NCBI RefSeq assembly: GCF_000156575.1
Contig: NZ_GG666044.1
Location: 261,815 to 322,437, forward strand
Reading direction: 5' to 3'
Source of the DNA: Anaerococcus lactolyticus ATCC 51172
Lineage (GTDB): Bacteria > Bacillota > Clostridia > Tissierellales > Peptoniphilaceae
DNA length: 60,623 bases
Positions 1 to 10,535 of this stretch are shown piece after piece; position 1 is the stretch's first letter, and each line of letters starts with the position of its first letter. The notes beneath the pieces were generated by a model that ran no database searches, was not told where the DNA came from, and worked only from the letters and a program-made list of their open reading frames with translations. A program made the translations under genes and the position numbers.

Positions 1-3000
1 TTGGCATATACAACTGCCCCAGTTTTTCCTTTAACAGTTACTGTACCAGCAGCAGTACCATCTTTTACTTCTGCCTTAAAGGTTACAGTGATGTAAGTAG
101 CTGGAATATCTTTGTTATCTGAACCCTTAGTTGGAACATCCTCAGTTGGCAAGTATGGGATTACATCATCACCTGTATTGTTGTCTTCTGGTGGTTGTGG
201 TTGAGCTTTCTTTGCTGCCTTGGCTGTAAACTTAGTATCAGCTTTGATTGTTTCAGTCCATGGGTTAGCTGTTTCTGTTGTTTCAGTATTTTTATACCAT
301 TTTGCAACGTCATATTTTTCGGTTGCTGTATCAGCTACTGCTTCTGGTGTTATTTTTGTTACACCTGCTGCTTGTAATGTTGAGTTTTTGAATACTGCGT
401 GAGTCTTGCCATAGCCGTCATTAGCTTTTACATTCTCACCCTTTATTATCTCAACCTTAAATACTAGAGGATTGCCATCTCCGTCTTTTGGTAATTCAGG
501 GTCGCCTGGATTGATTTCTTGGCCATTTTTAATGAAATGGGCTGTGTAAACTTGTCCATTTGATACTACTGCAGTATCTTCGACTTTTGTCTTTGGTGAA
601 CCTTTTTCGTCCCAATACCATAACTTGTAATCAGTTTTTTCTATTACACTAGGTTTTGCAACTCCAAATTTTGTATTGGAATTTTTCTTAACCATGACAG
701 AAATAACATCTTTGTCAGTTTCTTTGCCCTTTGACAAAGTTCCCTTTTCTGTTGATTCAGTCTTGAAAGCTACGATGTCATATTGTGACTTATCGATTGT
801 TTTTCCGTCACCATCAGTAGTTGGTATATTGGGGTCATTAGGGTCGGTTGGGTTGGTCTTATCATTTGGGACGTATGGGATTACATCCTTGTCTGATTTC
901 TTCGGATTAACAGTGATTTTCCCTTGTGTTTCTGCTGTTAATGGTCTTCCATTCTTATCATTTACAGATGCTGTGAATGGTTTATTGTTGTGGTCATTTT
1001 GAGTTAGTGGTGTACTCTCACTTGGTGTAACAGTTACGCCGTAAGTTCCTAAATCTTTCTTCTCAATCTCAACACTATTACCATTCTTGTCTGTGAGCTT
1101 AACCTTGATACCATCATGCTTAGGCTTATCACCTTCGGTGTAGGTCATCTGTGCTGGGTCTTGGATTATTTCAATGCAGGTTATATTATCCTTATCAAAG
1201 TTTGCACTTATTGCGCTTGCTGTAAAATCTGTATTCTTAGTTATAGTTTGATCCCAAGGATTATTTACATTCCATTTTGGATCTTTGAAGTTATTATTTA
1301 ATACAGCAGGTGTTGGGAATTTTTCTTTTGCTAATTTGCTATTTTTAAATACTGCATAAGATTTTCCGTAAAGAGCATTATCTGCTATGCTATTCTCATC
1401 ACGAAGGACTTTTACTTCAAAAGTTCCTTCTGGTAATTTTGTGCCTGGTGTGATTTCTTGGCCATCTGTGATGAATTGAGCAGTGTAGACCTTGCCATTT
1501 ACTACGGCTTCTGTATTAGCAGGAATTGTTGGGTTATAGCCATTTGCCTTAGTTGTAGTTGCATCATTTACATTTATTGTTGGTGCACTTACCTTTGCCC
1601 AAGTACTTCCTTTTTTAACTAGGACTGAGATAACTTGTTGGTTTGTCTTGTCATCAAGTGTTAAGCTTCCCTTTGTTTTGTCATCGTCTGCAACCTTGAA
1701 GGCTATGATGTCATATTGGGTCTTGTCGATTGTATGTCCGTCACCATCTTTTTTCGGAACATTATCATCATCAGGATTGGTTGGATTTTCCTTATCCTTT
1801 GGAACGTATGGGATTACATCCTTGTCTGATTTCTTTGGATTAACGGTGATATTTGTTCTTGTATTCGCTGTTAATTCTTTATCTTGACCTTGGTCATCCT
1901 TGCCACTTACCTTTGCTGTGAATGGGTGACCGTTGTGGTTTGCAATTGTTAAAGGTGTATCTTCGCTTGGTGTAACAGTAACGCCGTACTCATTTAGCTT
2001 ATCTTTACCAATCTCAACAGTATTTCCATTCTTATCTGTAAGCTTAACCTTGATACCGTCATGTTTAGGCTTATCCCCTTCTGTGTAGGTCATTGTATCA
2101 GGGTCTTTAGTTATTTCAATCTTTGCAATATTTGTTTTATCAAATTTCGCATTTGTTGCAGTCGCAGTGTAGGTTGTTTCTGCTGTGATTTTCTTATTCT
2201 CTGGCGACCATGTTACTGGTTGTTTATATCCTTCATCTGGTTCAGCTTGAGGATAATCTCTGGCAACATCTAATGTCTCATCTTTCTTAACTAGGATTGT
2301 CTTTACTGTTACTGGAGTTGCTTTATTTCCCTTTGTGTCTCCTAGTTTTGTACCCTCACCAAGTTTGAAGATAACATTAAAACCTGTTGGATTTCCATCT
2401 TCGTCTTTTGGAACTGGGAAATCTTTGTTATCGTCATTGATTTCTTCTTTATTTTTTCTTACATAAAGGTTTTGGTTTTCAACTTCAATTACAGATGGAT
2501 TTTCTGTTGTATCATCTGCAAATTTTACCTTTAATGTACCTGTTTGTTTGCCTAAGGTTGTATTAGACCTTGCTGGTGTGGTAGCGTCTGTTACTGTCGC
2601 ATTTTTCAATAAATTTTCTAATTCAGTCTTTTGATCTTGTGTGAAAGTCTTTGTCTGGTCATAATTAATAGCCACACCCTTTGACCAAGTGATTGTATCA
2701 CCACTCCAGATAGAAATGTCTACTGGTTTTAGACCACCTGCATCTTCAATTAATTGCTTAGCATTTTTCTTTGTAGCGCTTGCTTTGAAGGTGAAGGTCT
2801 TGGTTGCTTCTTTGTAAGCTTGGTTTGTTGTGCTTAATACAGTATCTTTTGCTGGTGTCCAGGTTACTGTTTGATAGCCTGTTTCTGGTTTAGCTTTTGG
2901 GAATTTCTCACTATCCACTGTATCGCCAGCAGCGTACATTAGAGGTTTCAGGTTTTCAAAACCATCTTTTTTGATTGATGTTTCATCTCTTTTAAATTCT

Positions 3001-4736
3001 ACAAAGATTGTTCCTTCTGGGACTGGAGTTTCTCCTCCACCTGGTTGTGGATCGGGTTTCTTGTCACCTTTATCATAGACATGGAGGGTTTGAGCGATGT
3101 TTGTCTTTTCAGCTTCTGTTGCTCCATTTTCTTTTACAACATAAACCGAACCGTCCTTGAAGGTTACCTTTAGGGTTCCCTTTTTCTCCCCTTTTTCAGT
3201 TGTTGTTCTTGCTGGGTTTGTTGTGTCTTCAACTTTAGCACCTGCTAAAGCATCATCAATTTTTGCTTTATTTTCAGCAACAGTTGTGTTTGCAGCAACA
3301 CCCTTCTTCCAGAAGTCGCCTTCTGTGCTTGTGCCTTTCCAAACACCAAAGTCCACACCCTTAAGACCACCAAGTTCTTTGATCAAATCTGCTGTGGTTT
3401 TATATTTTGCGTTGTATTCTTTAGTTCCTATACCCTCTGTATCTGCAGGGATTTCTGGATTCCATTTTAAGAATGGTTTTGCATCGTTTTTATTATCTTT
3501 ATCATCTAGGGCGTATGGTTTTAGTTTGTCTATTTCTGCTTTTAATTTAGCATTACCGTATTTAAGCCCTTGCTTTACGTCGATATATTTTTTCTTTGTT
3601 CCTTCGCTGTCAAAACGACCTAAGGTTTGTGTTTTGCCTTCTTCTACTTTTTCGTCTGCGTTAAATGTCAAACGATAGTAGCCATCTGGAACATCTACAG
3701 GCTGAGTTGGATCATCGTCTTTCATTGGTGGGATTGCTACATCTGCTTGGTAGGTAAGACTTACAACAGGTTGGTAATCATGCGCTTGTCCATTTTTTTC
3801 ATGTTTTACGTGGTGAATCTTATATTTATAGTTTTTAGCTGATGCTCCACCACCAAAAGTGTAATCGCCTGATATCGCATCATTTATTGTAAAGCTTAAT
3901 TTTTCTACAGCATTTAGGTTATCAGTTGTTAAAGCCTCAGATAAATTATCAGCTGTATCAGAATCTATATCTTCCTCAACCTTATCTAAATCTCTTAAAT
4001 TTATTACTTTATCAGCCTTTGGAAGGTCAAACTCAACTCCATCACCAAGGTTTAATTTTAGTTTTGGTGCTGTGTCAGTAGCTACTGGTAAATCTTTTGC
4101 TAATTTCTTTCCATAGATATCAAGATATTCAACCTTTAAATCTGTGTTTGGAAGTTCATAAACTGTTAGATTAAGTTCAAGTACATTATTATTTGGTTTT
4201 GTACTTGGTGATACATATGTCGCCCTAACATCGTAATTTCCATTAAAGTCTGTCTTTAATTGAAATCCTTTTGCATTTGCAGCATACAAAGGCCAATCAC
4301 TATAATTTGTAATTTTAGTTTGTCCTTCGCTAAAGGTCATCTCTCCAACTTCTACAAATTTGTTACTATTATCGGTATAACCAAGAGTTACCTTAAATTC
4401 ACTATTATTAAATACTTTCCAATCAAAATTTCCATTATTTAAACCTTTAGTTGTAAGATTGACGATTGTATTTGCATCCTGTGTGCTAGGCGCCCTATCT
4501 GAAAATAGCGAACGGCGTGAGCGTCTCAAAGTTTTCTTTGCTTGAGTATTAATGGCAATATTTTCAATTTTTTCTTTATCGATAGTAAATACTTTTTGGC
4601 TTCCTCTTACTTCACCCTTTAGGTCTTCTGATGATGCTAGGGCAGGTTTTGCTGTTGCTAGCAAAGCACCGAACACTGGGAAGAACATTAGGAAAGCAAG
4701 TAGGAATGACAAAAGCCTATTACTTTTTATTTTCAT
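1..4736 (-). CDS. Giant secreted surface protein with Ig-like/W-P repeat modules (C-terminus beyond window)
   Basis: The reading frame is open from the ATG at 4736 to the window edge, so at least 1578 residues are present and the C-terminus is not seen. The start has AAGGAG six bases upstream. Residues 1-33 are a signal peptide ending near ALA-SS; a basic KKTLRRSRRS stretch follows near residue 65. Downstream are modules of the type 'W.P....I...T.YTA.A', as in Gram-positive adhesins, and two near-identical Ig-like modules containing EGDKPKHDGIKVKLTDKNGN (about residues 882-901 and 1197-1216, exactly 315 codons apart). A linker with VIPYVP or VIPYLP occurs three times. The gene begins 53 bp after the other giant gene, so co-transcription is likely. 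It is probably a cell-surface adhesin; whether it ends in LPXTG cannot be seen. No catalytic motif was recognised. Confidence 0.85.
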   Translation of the reverse strand, partial: MKIKSNRLLSFLLAFLMFFPVFGALLATAKPALASSEDLKGEVRGSQKVFTIDKEKIENIAINTQAKKTLRRSRRSLFSDRAPSTQDANTIVNLTTKGLNNGNFDWKVFNNSEFKVTLGYTDNSNKFVEVGEMTFSEGQTKITNYSDWPLYAANAKGFQLKTDFNGNYDVRATYVSPSTKPNNNVLELNLTVYELPNTDLKVEYLDIYGKKLAKDLPVATDTAPKLKLNLGDGVEFDLPKADKVINLRDLDKVEEDIDSDTADNLSEALTTDNLNAVEKLSFTINDAISGDYTFGGGASAKNYKYKIHHVKHEKNGQAHDYQPVVSLTYQADVAIPPMKDDDPTQPVDVPDGYYRLTFNADEKVEEGKTQTLGRFDSEGTKKKYIDVKQGLKYGNAKLKAEIDKLKPYALDDKDNKNDAKPFLKWNPEIPADTEGIGTKEYNAKYKTTADLIKELGGLKGVDFGVWKGTSTEGDFWKKGVAANTTVAENKAKIDDALAGAKVEDTTNPARTTTEKGEKKGTLKVTFKDGSVYVVKENGATEAEKTNIAQTLHVYDKGDKKPDPQPGGGETPVPEGTIFVEFKRDETSIKKDGFENLKPLMYAAGDTVDSEKFPKAKPETGYQTVTWTPAKDTVLSTTNQAYKEATKTFTFKASATKKNAKQLIEDAGGLKPVDISIWSGDTITWSKGVAINYDQTKTFTQDQKTELENLLKNATVTDATTPARSNTTLGKQTGTLKVKFADDTTENPSVIEVENQNLYVRKNKEEINDDNKDFPVPKDEDGNPTGFNVIFKLGEGTKLGDTKGNKATPVTVKTILVKKDETLDVARDYPQAEPDEGYKQPVTWSPENKKITAETTYTATATNAKFDKTNIAKIEITKDPDTMTYTEGDKPKHDGIKVKLTDKNGNTVEIGKDKLNEYGVTVTPSEDTPLTIANHNGHPFTAKVSGKDDQGQDKELTANTRTNITVNPKKSDKDVIPYVPKDKENPTNPDDDNVPKKDGDGHTIDKTQYDIIAFKVADDDKTKGSLTLDDKTNQQVISVLVKKGSTWAKVSAPTINVNDATTTKANGYNPTIPANTEAVVNGKVYTAQFITDGQEITPGTKLPEGTFEVKVLRDENSIADNALYGKSYAVFKNSKLAKEKFPTPAVLNNNFKDPKWNVNNPWDQTITKNTDFTASAISANFDKDNITCIEIIQDPAQMTYTEGDKPKHDGIKVKLTDKNGNSVEIEKKDLGTYGVTVTPSESTPLTQNDHNNKPFTASVNDKNGRPLTAETQGKITVNPKKSDKDVIPYVPNDKTNPTDPNDPNIPTTDGDGKTIDKSQYDIVAFKTESTEKGTLSKGKETDKDVISVMVKKNSNTKFGVAKPSVIEKTDYKLWYWDEKGSPKTKVEDTAVVSNGQVYTAHFIKNGQEINPGDPELPKDGDGNPLVFKVEIIKGENVKANDGYGKTHAVFKNSTLQAAGVTKITPEAVADTATEKYDVAKWYKNTETTETANPWTETIKADTKFTAKAAKKAQPQPPEDNNTGDDVIPYLPTEDVPTKGSDNKDIPATYITVTFKAEVKDGTAAGTVTVKGKTGAVVYA

Positions 4737-4789
4737 AATTTCTCCTTCATTATTTCGCCAAAGGCTCAAAGAGCCTTGGCATTAAATAA

Positions 4790-7700
4790 TTATTCTACAA
4801 ATATATCAAAGGTATTTGATGTATATTTTCCTTCAGGTGCATCCTTTTCAGAATTTACTCTGATGATGTCGCCTTTCTTTAGTCTGTAGTTTTTAGTTGA
4901 ATCAGCTTTCTGTTTTAAATCAAGTGGAACATATTGTTCTTTTGTTTGAACTGTAGCCTGACCTGTTGCTACTTCTTCCATACCTTTATAAACTACGACT
5001 TTTACTGTCACTCCGTCCATATCAGAAGTTGCTGACAATCTCCTACTTCTTACATAGAAGTCTTTTACATAGGCATTGCAGACAAGAGTTGGTTTGTAGT
5101 TCACCTTGTATCTCTTTGTATTACCAAATTCATCTTCTGCAACAATTGTGATGTCAGGTGTATCGCCCTTACGAACTATTGTGCTTAAGAAGTCTTTTAG
5201 TTTTACCTCATCATTTACAACTTTTACTTCTGGTGTGAATGTTTCTGTTGTGCCATCTTTGTAATTAACTTCAAGTGTTATCTTCCTGCCCTTGGTTACT
5301 TCGTCAAGAGTACCTGTAACGTCAATATATCTTCTAAACTTTTCGTCCTCTGTTTTCACAGTTGGAGCCGGTGCTCTTAAGTCGATAATCACATAGCGTC
5401 TATTTTTATCTATTGGTTTATTGTTTAATTCGTCTGTGAATTTTCCTGTGATTGCTCCCAAAGTATCCATAGTTTGAGTTGAAGCACTTGTGTGTAGTCC
5501 TGCTTGTCTAGAGACAATTCTCACTATGTCCCCGTCTTCAACACCGTTTGGATTAGTGTCAGATTTTGGTTCAAGGACTATGGTCTTGGCGTCTCCAAGC
5601 TTATCCTTTCCTTGCATAGTGTACTTAGATGTGTCTGCTATGTTAACCCATGCGCTACCATTCCACTTTTGAGCAATATATTCGGAACCGTTCCAATCCT
5701 CTGTGTAGTCTCCTGCTTGAGTATCAGTTTTCTTTTGTGTGAATTTTGACTCAACCTTGTCCCATTCTTCGTCAGTCCAGAATCTTTCAGCCCAATCATA
5801 TTTTTCAGTCTTATTACCAACTGCTGGTTTGTTAAGAGCTGGGTTTGGTATATCAAATTTAATTACAGGTTTGATAATTTTGTTTTCGCCTGTGCCTTCT
5901 TCTACATTGTCAACTTGGCTAATACCATAGACTGGTGCAGCTGTACCTCTCTTGTTGATGTCGATTTCGCCTTCGTCACCGTCTTTTTCAAGAGTGGCTT
6001 TCTTTACAGCATATTTTGCAATAATTTTCTCGCCTGCCTTATCGCTTAAAGTGTTACCATCTTTAAACTCACCTACAATTAGTCTGTCGGCATACTTGCC
6101 TTCGCCTACTTTTGCAGTTAAGCCGCCGCCAGTGTATGTTCCATCATCTTGTTTTACAAGGACTATTTCTGAGCCACCTGCTATAGCAAGCTTAATCTTT
6201 TCGATTCCTGCTGTTTTTTCGGCTTCGCTCCATTTAAGTTTGATAGTCTTATCTGTGTCAAAGACGTTATCAATAGCTGGTTTTGGTATGTCAATAGGTG
6301 TTGATGTATTCCAAATTGTATAACCTACTACTTCTCTTCCAGAGCTTCTTCTTACGGTTTCTGCATTTCTTGATGTTGCAGAGCTGTAGGCATCAACTCC
6401 TATATTGAAGGCCTGGCTCTTTGCTACTGGGTCGCCATAAGGGTTGCCCGCATCATGGTGGAGGTTCTTAGGTGCCTTATCGTCAACATATACTGATCCG
6501 TCAGCATTATTTAATCTAAGGAAGGTCTTTAAACCTAGGGTTCCCCAGTTAGGAACTGAAAAGTCTTTGTATTTATCTTTTAGGTCGTCTGTAACTACTA
6601 CTGATACATAAGACTTTCTTTGACCCAATTCATCAAAGCCTGGTAGGCTCCATTTAAAATCTTGGTCTGTTCCGTCCCATGCCTTTAGTCCTCCCTTGAA
6701 TGGGTAGTAGTTGGCGTTTTGGTGAACTGTTGGCTTGCCGTAAGGTGTAACTGCAGTTCTGGTTAATAGACCAATATTAGCCGGTTTTTTCTTGTTAGCA
6801 TCGGCAAGGGCTTTGTACTCACCAAACTTCTTTTGTGCTTCGTCATAACCTGTGAGGTCAATGTCTTTGTAGGATGCCTTAACTGTTATGTCATAGTATG
6901 GTCTGTAGTTTGCATATAGGTGGACATCTTTTCCTTTTTCAAATGCTTCTTTGATTAGGGTTTTAGTATTATCCACATCGTTACCATCTAAAACATCTTC
7001 AGGAGCTATTGCAAGGTTGAAGCCATTTGGTACATAGTATGCTGTTGTATTCTTCTTTAGGCCATCAATCCACTCAGTTTTTAGTGGAATTCTTTTTGTG
7101 CCATTTGCTACTAAGCCGGCTTCTAACTCGCCTACTCTTTCGTTTGCAGAACCTGCAATAAAGTTATTAGTATCAGGTCTTGTTAAAGATCCATTTTGAT
7201 ATGAACCAAAGGTCCAGCCTATAAAGGTGTATTGCTTATCTGGATCTTGGTCAGTGCCTTTCTTAAAGAATTTCTTTAGCTTGCTATCAGTAATTTTATT
7301 TACATCATCAGCTTCACTTGTGTAAGGCACTTTTGGTAGTTGTTTAATAACCAACTTACCTTTTTTGTCCTTATATGTTGCAGCTGTAGTTGCATCTAAG
7401 ATATTGTTTGTCCTATCAAGGTCATCTACTGTTACAGGAACCTTATAGATAACTTCATCCTTAGGGTCAGCTGTGTTGTTTGAGTGAAGGATAATATTGA
7501 TTCCGTCGCCATAAACTGCATAAACAGTTCTATTTTTATCTATTGGTGATTTTTCATCAAAGACAAATGTTTCAGTATTATTGTCTACCTTTTCCCAATC
7601 TTTCACATCTTTTAAGATTTTACCATCTTCTTGAAGTTTGTAGAATTGGTCAGCTGCTGTTATTGTTTCGCCATTTTCTTCTTTGTCTTCAAGCTTAACT

Positions 7701-10279
7701 GTAGTCCAGCCTAATAACCTCTTGCCTTGTGGTACATCTATATCATATTTATCAGGCATTTGTCTTAGTTTGAGGGCTGCTAATTCTTTTTTAGCAATCT
7801 CAGGATCAGCATTTCCTCTGTCATAAGTTTTACCATCGTGGTTAAGGACGTTAACAAACTCTCTGTCTACATTTTTGCCGTCAATATTTTCGGTCACCTT
7901 AACTATTGGGGTCTTTTGATCTTTTTTAACATTGTCATCGTTAAAACCACTTGGTTTGTAGTTTTTATTTTCTGCCCCACTAGCTTGTTCTACAGTCTTT
8001 TTGTCAGCCGCTAGCTTGTCAATAACATAATTTGTATATTCTTTACTTAGTGGAGCGATTTTTTCGATTACATCTTTATTTTCTTTTGATTTTACTCCAT
8101 TAAGGTCAAAGTTTACCTTGGCTTGTACTTGTTCAACTACAGCCGGTCTTGAACTTTCTGCCAATACTTCCACGTTTGTATTTGTAAATAGGATTGGCAT
8201 GTCCCTCTTTAATTCTGGCATAGTAAATGTTCTTGCTGTTTTGCCATCTTTTTCAAGTCCTGGGAGCTTTGTATCAAATTCATAACCCTTTGTCTTTACC
8301 TTATTAACTACAACATCAATTCTTGTATCGCCATTACTGTTGTTTTTTCCTGGTTTGGCTATGATTGTTTGAACAGAATCGCCAGCTTTTATAGCAATTT
8401 CTGCATTCTTATAAGCAGTTCTACCACTAATGTTTTTATCCTCCAAGAAGATCTCATCAACATCTGGTTTGTGGAAGGTGGTTGCTACAGCACCTGCAGA
8501 AAATGTTGCTTGCCAGTCAAAGGTGATTGGGCTCTTATCTAATGTATAAGAAGCCTTGTATGAGTTAGCTTTATTCTTGTTAAAGTAAATTGTTGCGTCG
8601 CCACCATCTGGATAGTTTGTGTAGAGGGTTAGTTTTGTGCCTGCCTTTAGCTTCATATCCATACCATTTTGGACGGTGTATTCATAAAACTTTCCGCTAC
8701 CATTATGTCTAAAGTTAGAAGCGAGGAATAAATCTGTATCATCACCTTTAACTGTGATACGCATTTCTCTATTTCTTGGTCTGGCTCCGTCTTGTAAGAT
8801 ACCCCCACCATATGGAGTTTTAAAATCTATATAAATTTTATCTCCACTATTCAAAGTGACATCATGATCTAATTCATATTCATATTTGTATTGACCTGCC
8901 TCGTTGTCTGAGATTATGGCTGAATAGAATGGGAAGTACTGTAGTCCATCGTCTTCTTTAAATAACTTATCTACTTTTTTAGGGTCTACATAGTAACGAA
9001 CTGTAGTTCCTTGACCGTTATTTAAAAGAGATTCTACACCATCCATCCATGAATCAAGAGGTTGTAATTTTGTTTTATTTGTTTTTATACCTTGTTGATC
9101 TTGGAAGGATGTATCAAAACCTGGACCTGCGATTTGTATAAATTTAAGGTTAGTACCAGGAATCTCGTTAACATTCTTTTCAAATACAGGAACAGCACCT
9201 GTAACTGTTGGATTGCCGTTTGCGTCTAGTCTTCCTGCAGTTGGTAGTCCATTATTAGATGTTGAAAATACGTGGGCTATGACATCTTCACCATTTATTT
9301 TTCTTGGTTTTAATATGTCAAAAAATCTTCCATCAACTGTCTGCCTATAACCTAAGTGTCTACCATATAGGTCGTTACTTGTGATAGCTACCTTGTTATA
9401 TCTGTGTCTAACTTCTATGTAGCCCTTTTCTTTATTAAATTCTACTGTTGAACCTGAAGCTCTGAAGGCCCTATCGGTAGTAGCAGAATTACGGATTTCT
9501 TTTAATAAATGTTGCTCATAGTCATGTTTGATAGGAATAACATTTGAGAAGGTGTATGAAGAATAGTTTCCCTTTCCTGTTCCAGCGTCTGTATAACAAG
9601 CAACTTGGGTCTCGCTCCTATCTAACATCCTTATTTGAACAAGGGGTTCATCACCTATTGATTTAATAGTCTCGTCTTGTTTTAAAACCAAGTTGATTGG
9701 TACTTCGTTGGTTGCGGCAGTTGCTCCTGTATTGCCATTATCAGCAATATTTACCATCTTAACGTTGGTTGTACCTACATCAGTAATGCTCTTATCTTGA
9801 AATTTTGTTATTGTCTTGTAGTTAAGGTCGTCATTGTACCAACCTGTTGAAGATCCGGCTGATACTCCCTTATAAATACCTGTAGAAGGATCAGACCAAT
9901 CAACCTTGTTGTTGAAACTATCTTCTAGTTTCATATGCATGACATGCCATACACCAGTACCGACTTTATCAAACTTTCTCATAGCAAGTCTGATTACAGT
10001 TCTTCCGTCTGGTCTTACAAAATAACCACCGTAGGATATCATTGGGTTTTTCATTGGCTCGGCTAAAGTAGATACTTCTGTTAACCATTGGGCTCTAGCT
10101 AAAGGCCAAAAGTTCTTGTCTTTAAAATTTGGCTCTTTTAATTGCCAATCTGTTGTAAGAATTTCATCTTTACCTGGAGCCTTATAGGTTTCAGCAAGTA
10201 CATTCCCCGTACTTGGTGCTAGCATGGCGACTGCTAGTAGGGATCCTAGTAGGCGCCTTTTCATTTTTTTATTTTTCAT
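4790..10279 (-). CDS. Giant secreted surface protein with InlB/Flg_new-like repeats, no visible anchor
   Basis: About 1829 residues. I chose the ATG at 10279, with CAGGAG seven bases upstream, over the in-frame ATG at 10318, because the promoter -10 at 10331-10336 puts transcription start almost on the upstream ATG. The N-terminus (KNKKMKRRLLGSLLAVAMLAP, ending at VLA-ET) is a signal peptide. The first ~650 residues form an unrecognised extracellular region. The middle has InlB/Flg_new-like pieces such as VNFDLNGVKS, LLGWTTVKL, VYAVYGD and FIGWTFGSY. The last ~300 residues look like beta-rich modules (VDNV..G and IVAEDEFGNTKRYKVNY), ending in TSNTFDIFVE. I see no LPXTG, choline-binding, SLH or transmembrane segment at the C-terminus, so it is released or held by a partner. 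It leads a likely two-gene operon with the surface protein at 1-4736. Confidence 0.85.
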   Translation of the reverse strand: MKNKKMKRRLLGSLLAVAMLAPSTGNVLAETYKAPGKDEILTTDWQLKEPNFKDKNFWPLARAQWLTEVSTLAEPMKNPMISYGGYFVRPDGRTVIRLAMRKFDKVGTGVWHVMHMKLEDSFNNKVDWSDPSTGIYKGVSAGSSTGWYNDDLNYKTITKFQDKSITDVGTTNVKMVNIADNGNTGATAATNEVPINLVLKQDETIKSIGDEPLVQIRMLDRSETQVACYTDAGTGKGNYSSYTFSNVIPIKHDYEQHLLKEIRNSATTDRAFRASGSTVEFNKEKGYIEVRHRYNKVAITSNDLYGRHLGYRQTVDGRFFDILKPRKINGEDVIAHVFSTSNNGLPTAGRLDANGNPTVTGAVPVFEKNVNEIPGTNLKFIQIAGPGFDTSFQDQQGIKTNKTKLQPLDSWMDGVESLLNNGQGTTVRYYVDPKKVDKLFKEDDGLQYFPFYSAIISDNEAGQYKYEYELDHDVTLNSGDKIYIDFKTPYGGGILQDGARPRNREMRITVKGDDTDLFLASNFRHNGSGKFYEYTVQNGMDMKLKAGTKLTLYTNYPDGGDATIYFNKNKANSYKASYTLDKSPITFDWQATFSAGAVATTFHKPDVDEIFLEDKNISGRTAYKNAEIAIKAGDSVQTIIAKPGKNNSNGDTRIDVVVNKVKTKGYEFDTKLPGLEKDGKTARTFTMPELKRDMPILFTNTNVEVLAESSRPAVVEQVQAKVNFDLNGVKSKENKDVIEKIAPLSKEYTNYVIDKLAADKKTVEQASGAENKNYKPSGFNDDNVKKDQKTPIVKVTENIDGKNVDREFVNVLNHDGKTYDRGNADPEIAKKELAALKLRQMPDKYDIDVPQGKRLLGWTTVKLEDKEENGETITAADQFYKLQEDGKILKDVKDWEKVDNNTETFVFDEKSPIDKNRTVYAVYGDGINIILHSNNTADPKDEVIYKVPVTVDDLDRTNNILDATTAATYKDKKGKLVIKQLPKVPYTSEADDVNKITDSKLKKFFKKGTDQDPDKQYTFIGWTFGSYQNGSLTRPDTNNFIAGSANERVGELEAGLVANGTKRIPLKTEWIDGLKKNTTAYYVPNGFNLAIAPEDVLDGNDVDNTKTLIKEAFEKGKDVHLYANYRPYYDITVKASYKDIDLTGYDEAQKKFGEYKALADANKKKPANIGLLTRTAVTPYGKPTVHQNANYYPFKGGLKAWDGTDQDFKWSLPGFDELGQRKSYVSVVVTDDLKDKYKDFSVPNWGTLGLKTFLRLNNADGSVYVDDKAPKNLHHDAGNPYGDPVAKSQAFNIGVDAYSSATSRNAETVRRSSGREVVGYTIWNTSTPIDIPKPAIDNVFDTDKTIKLKWSEAEKTAGIEKIKLAIAGGSEIVLVKQDDGTYTGGGLTAKVGEGKYADRLIVGEFKDGNTLSDKAGEKIIAKYAVKKATLEKDGDEGEIDINKRGTAAPVYGISQVDNVEEGTGENKIIKPVIKFDIPNPALNKPAVGNKTEKYDWAERFWTDEEWDKVESKFTQKKTDTQAGDYTEDWNGSEYIAQKWNGSAWVNIADTSKYTMQGKDKLGDAKTIVLEPKSDTNPNGVEDGDIVRIVSRQAGLHTSASTQTMDTLGAITGKFTDELNNKPIDKNRRYVIIDLRAPAPTVKTEDEKFRRYIDVTGTLDEVTKGRKITLEVNYKDGTTETFTPEVKVVNDEVKLKDFLSTIVRKGDTPDITIVAEDEFGNTKRYKVNYKPTLVCNAYVKDFYVRSRRLSATSDMDGVTVKVVVYKGMEEVATGQATVQTKEQYVPLDLKQKADSTKNYRLKKGDIIRVNSEKDAPEGKYTSNTFDIFVE

Positions 10280-10330
10280 AATCACTCCTGTATTATTCAT
10301 ACATTTATCAATGCACATTATTCCTCCATA

Positions 10331-10359
10331 ATTATATCACAATGCCTTTAGATTCTCAA
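10331..10359 (-). promoter_or_regulatory. Promoter of the giant surface-protein operon
   Basis: On the minus strand TTGAGA (10354-10359) is followed after 17 bp by TATAAT (10331-10336), with TG one base before the -10 (extended -10). Predicted transcription start is near 10324, about 45 nt before the chosen start codon at 10279. Confidence 0.7.
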
Positions 10360-10529
10360 ATTTTCGGGCTTGTTTTTTCAATTAAAGCAGTAAATATTCA
10401 AGTTGATTTTACAGCTCGGGTTTTTTGGTTAATTTTTCTAAAAACTTGGTGAATTATTGTCCTTTTTTTGCCCTAAAAATTTTTTTGAGACTTACAAACT
10501 TTGTAATGGTATTAATTTTTTTTGCTTGC

Positions 10530-10535
10530 TATAAT
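10530..10535 (+). promoter_or_regulatory. -10 element for the small lipoprotein gene
   Basis: Perfect TATAAT 46 bases upstream of the ATG at 10582. At 16-18 bp spacing the -35 region is only TGGTAT-like, so the promoter is weak or needs an activator. Confidence 0.4.

Noticed and set aside
195-3842. Plus-strand ORFs rich in Phe, Cys and Ser opposite the surface gene
   Set aside because: They mirror the minus-strand repeats, lack RBSs and have shadow-like composition.
1-10318. The two giant genes as one frameshifted gene
   Set aside because: Each has its own RBS and signal peptide, and a clear stop and 53-bp spacer separate them.
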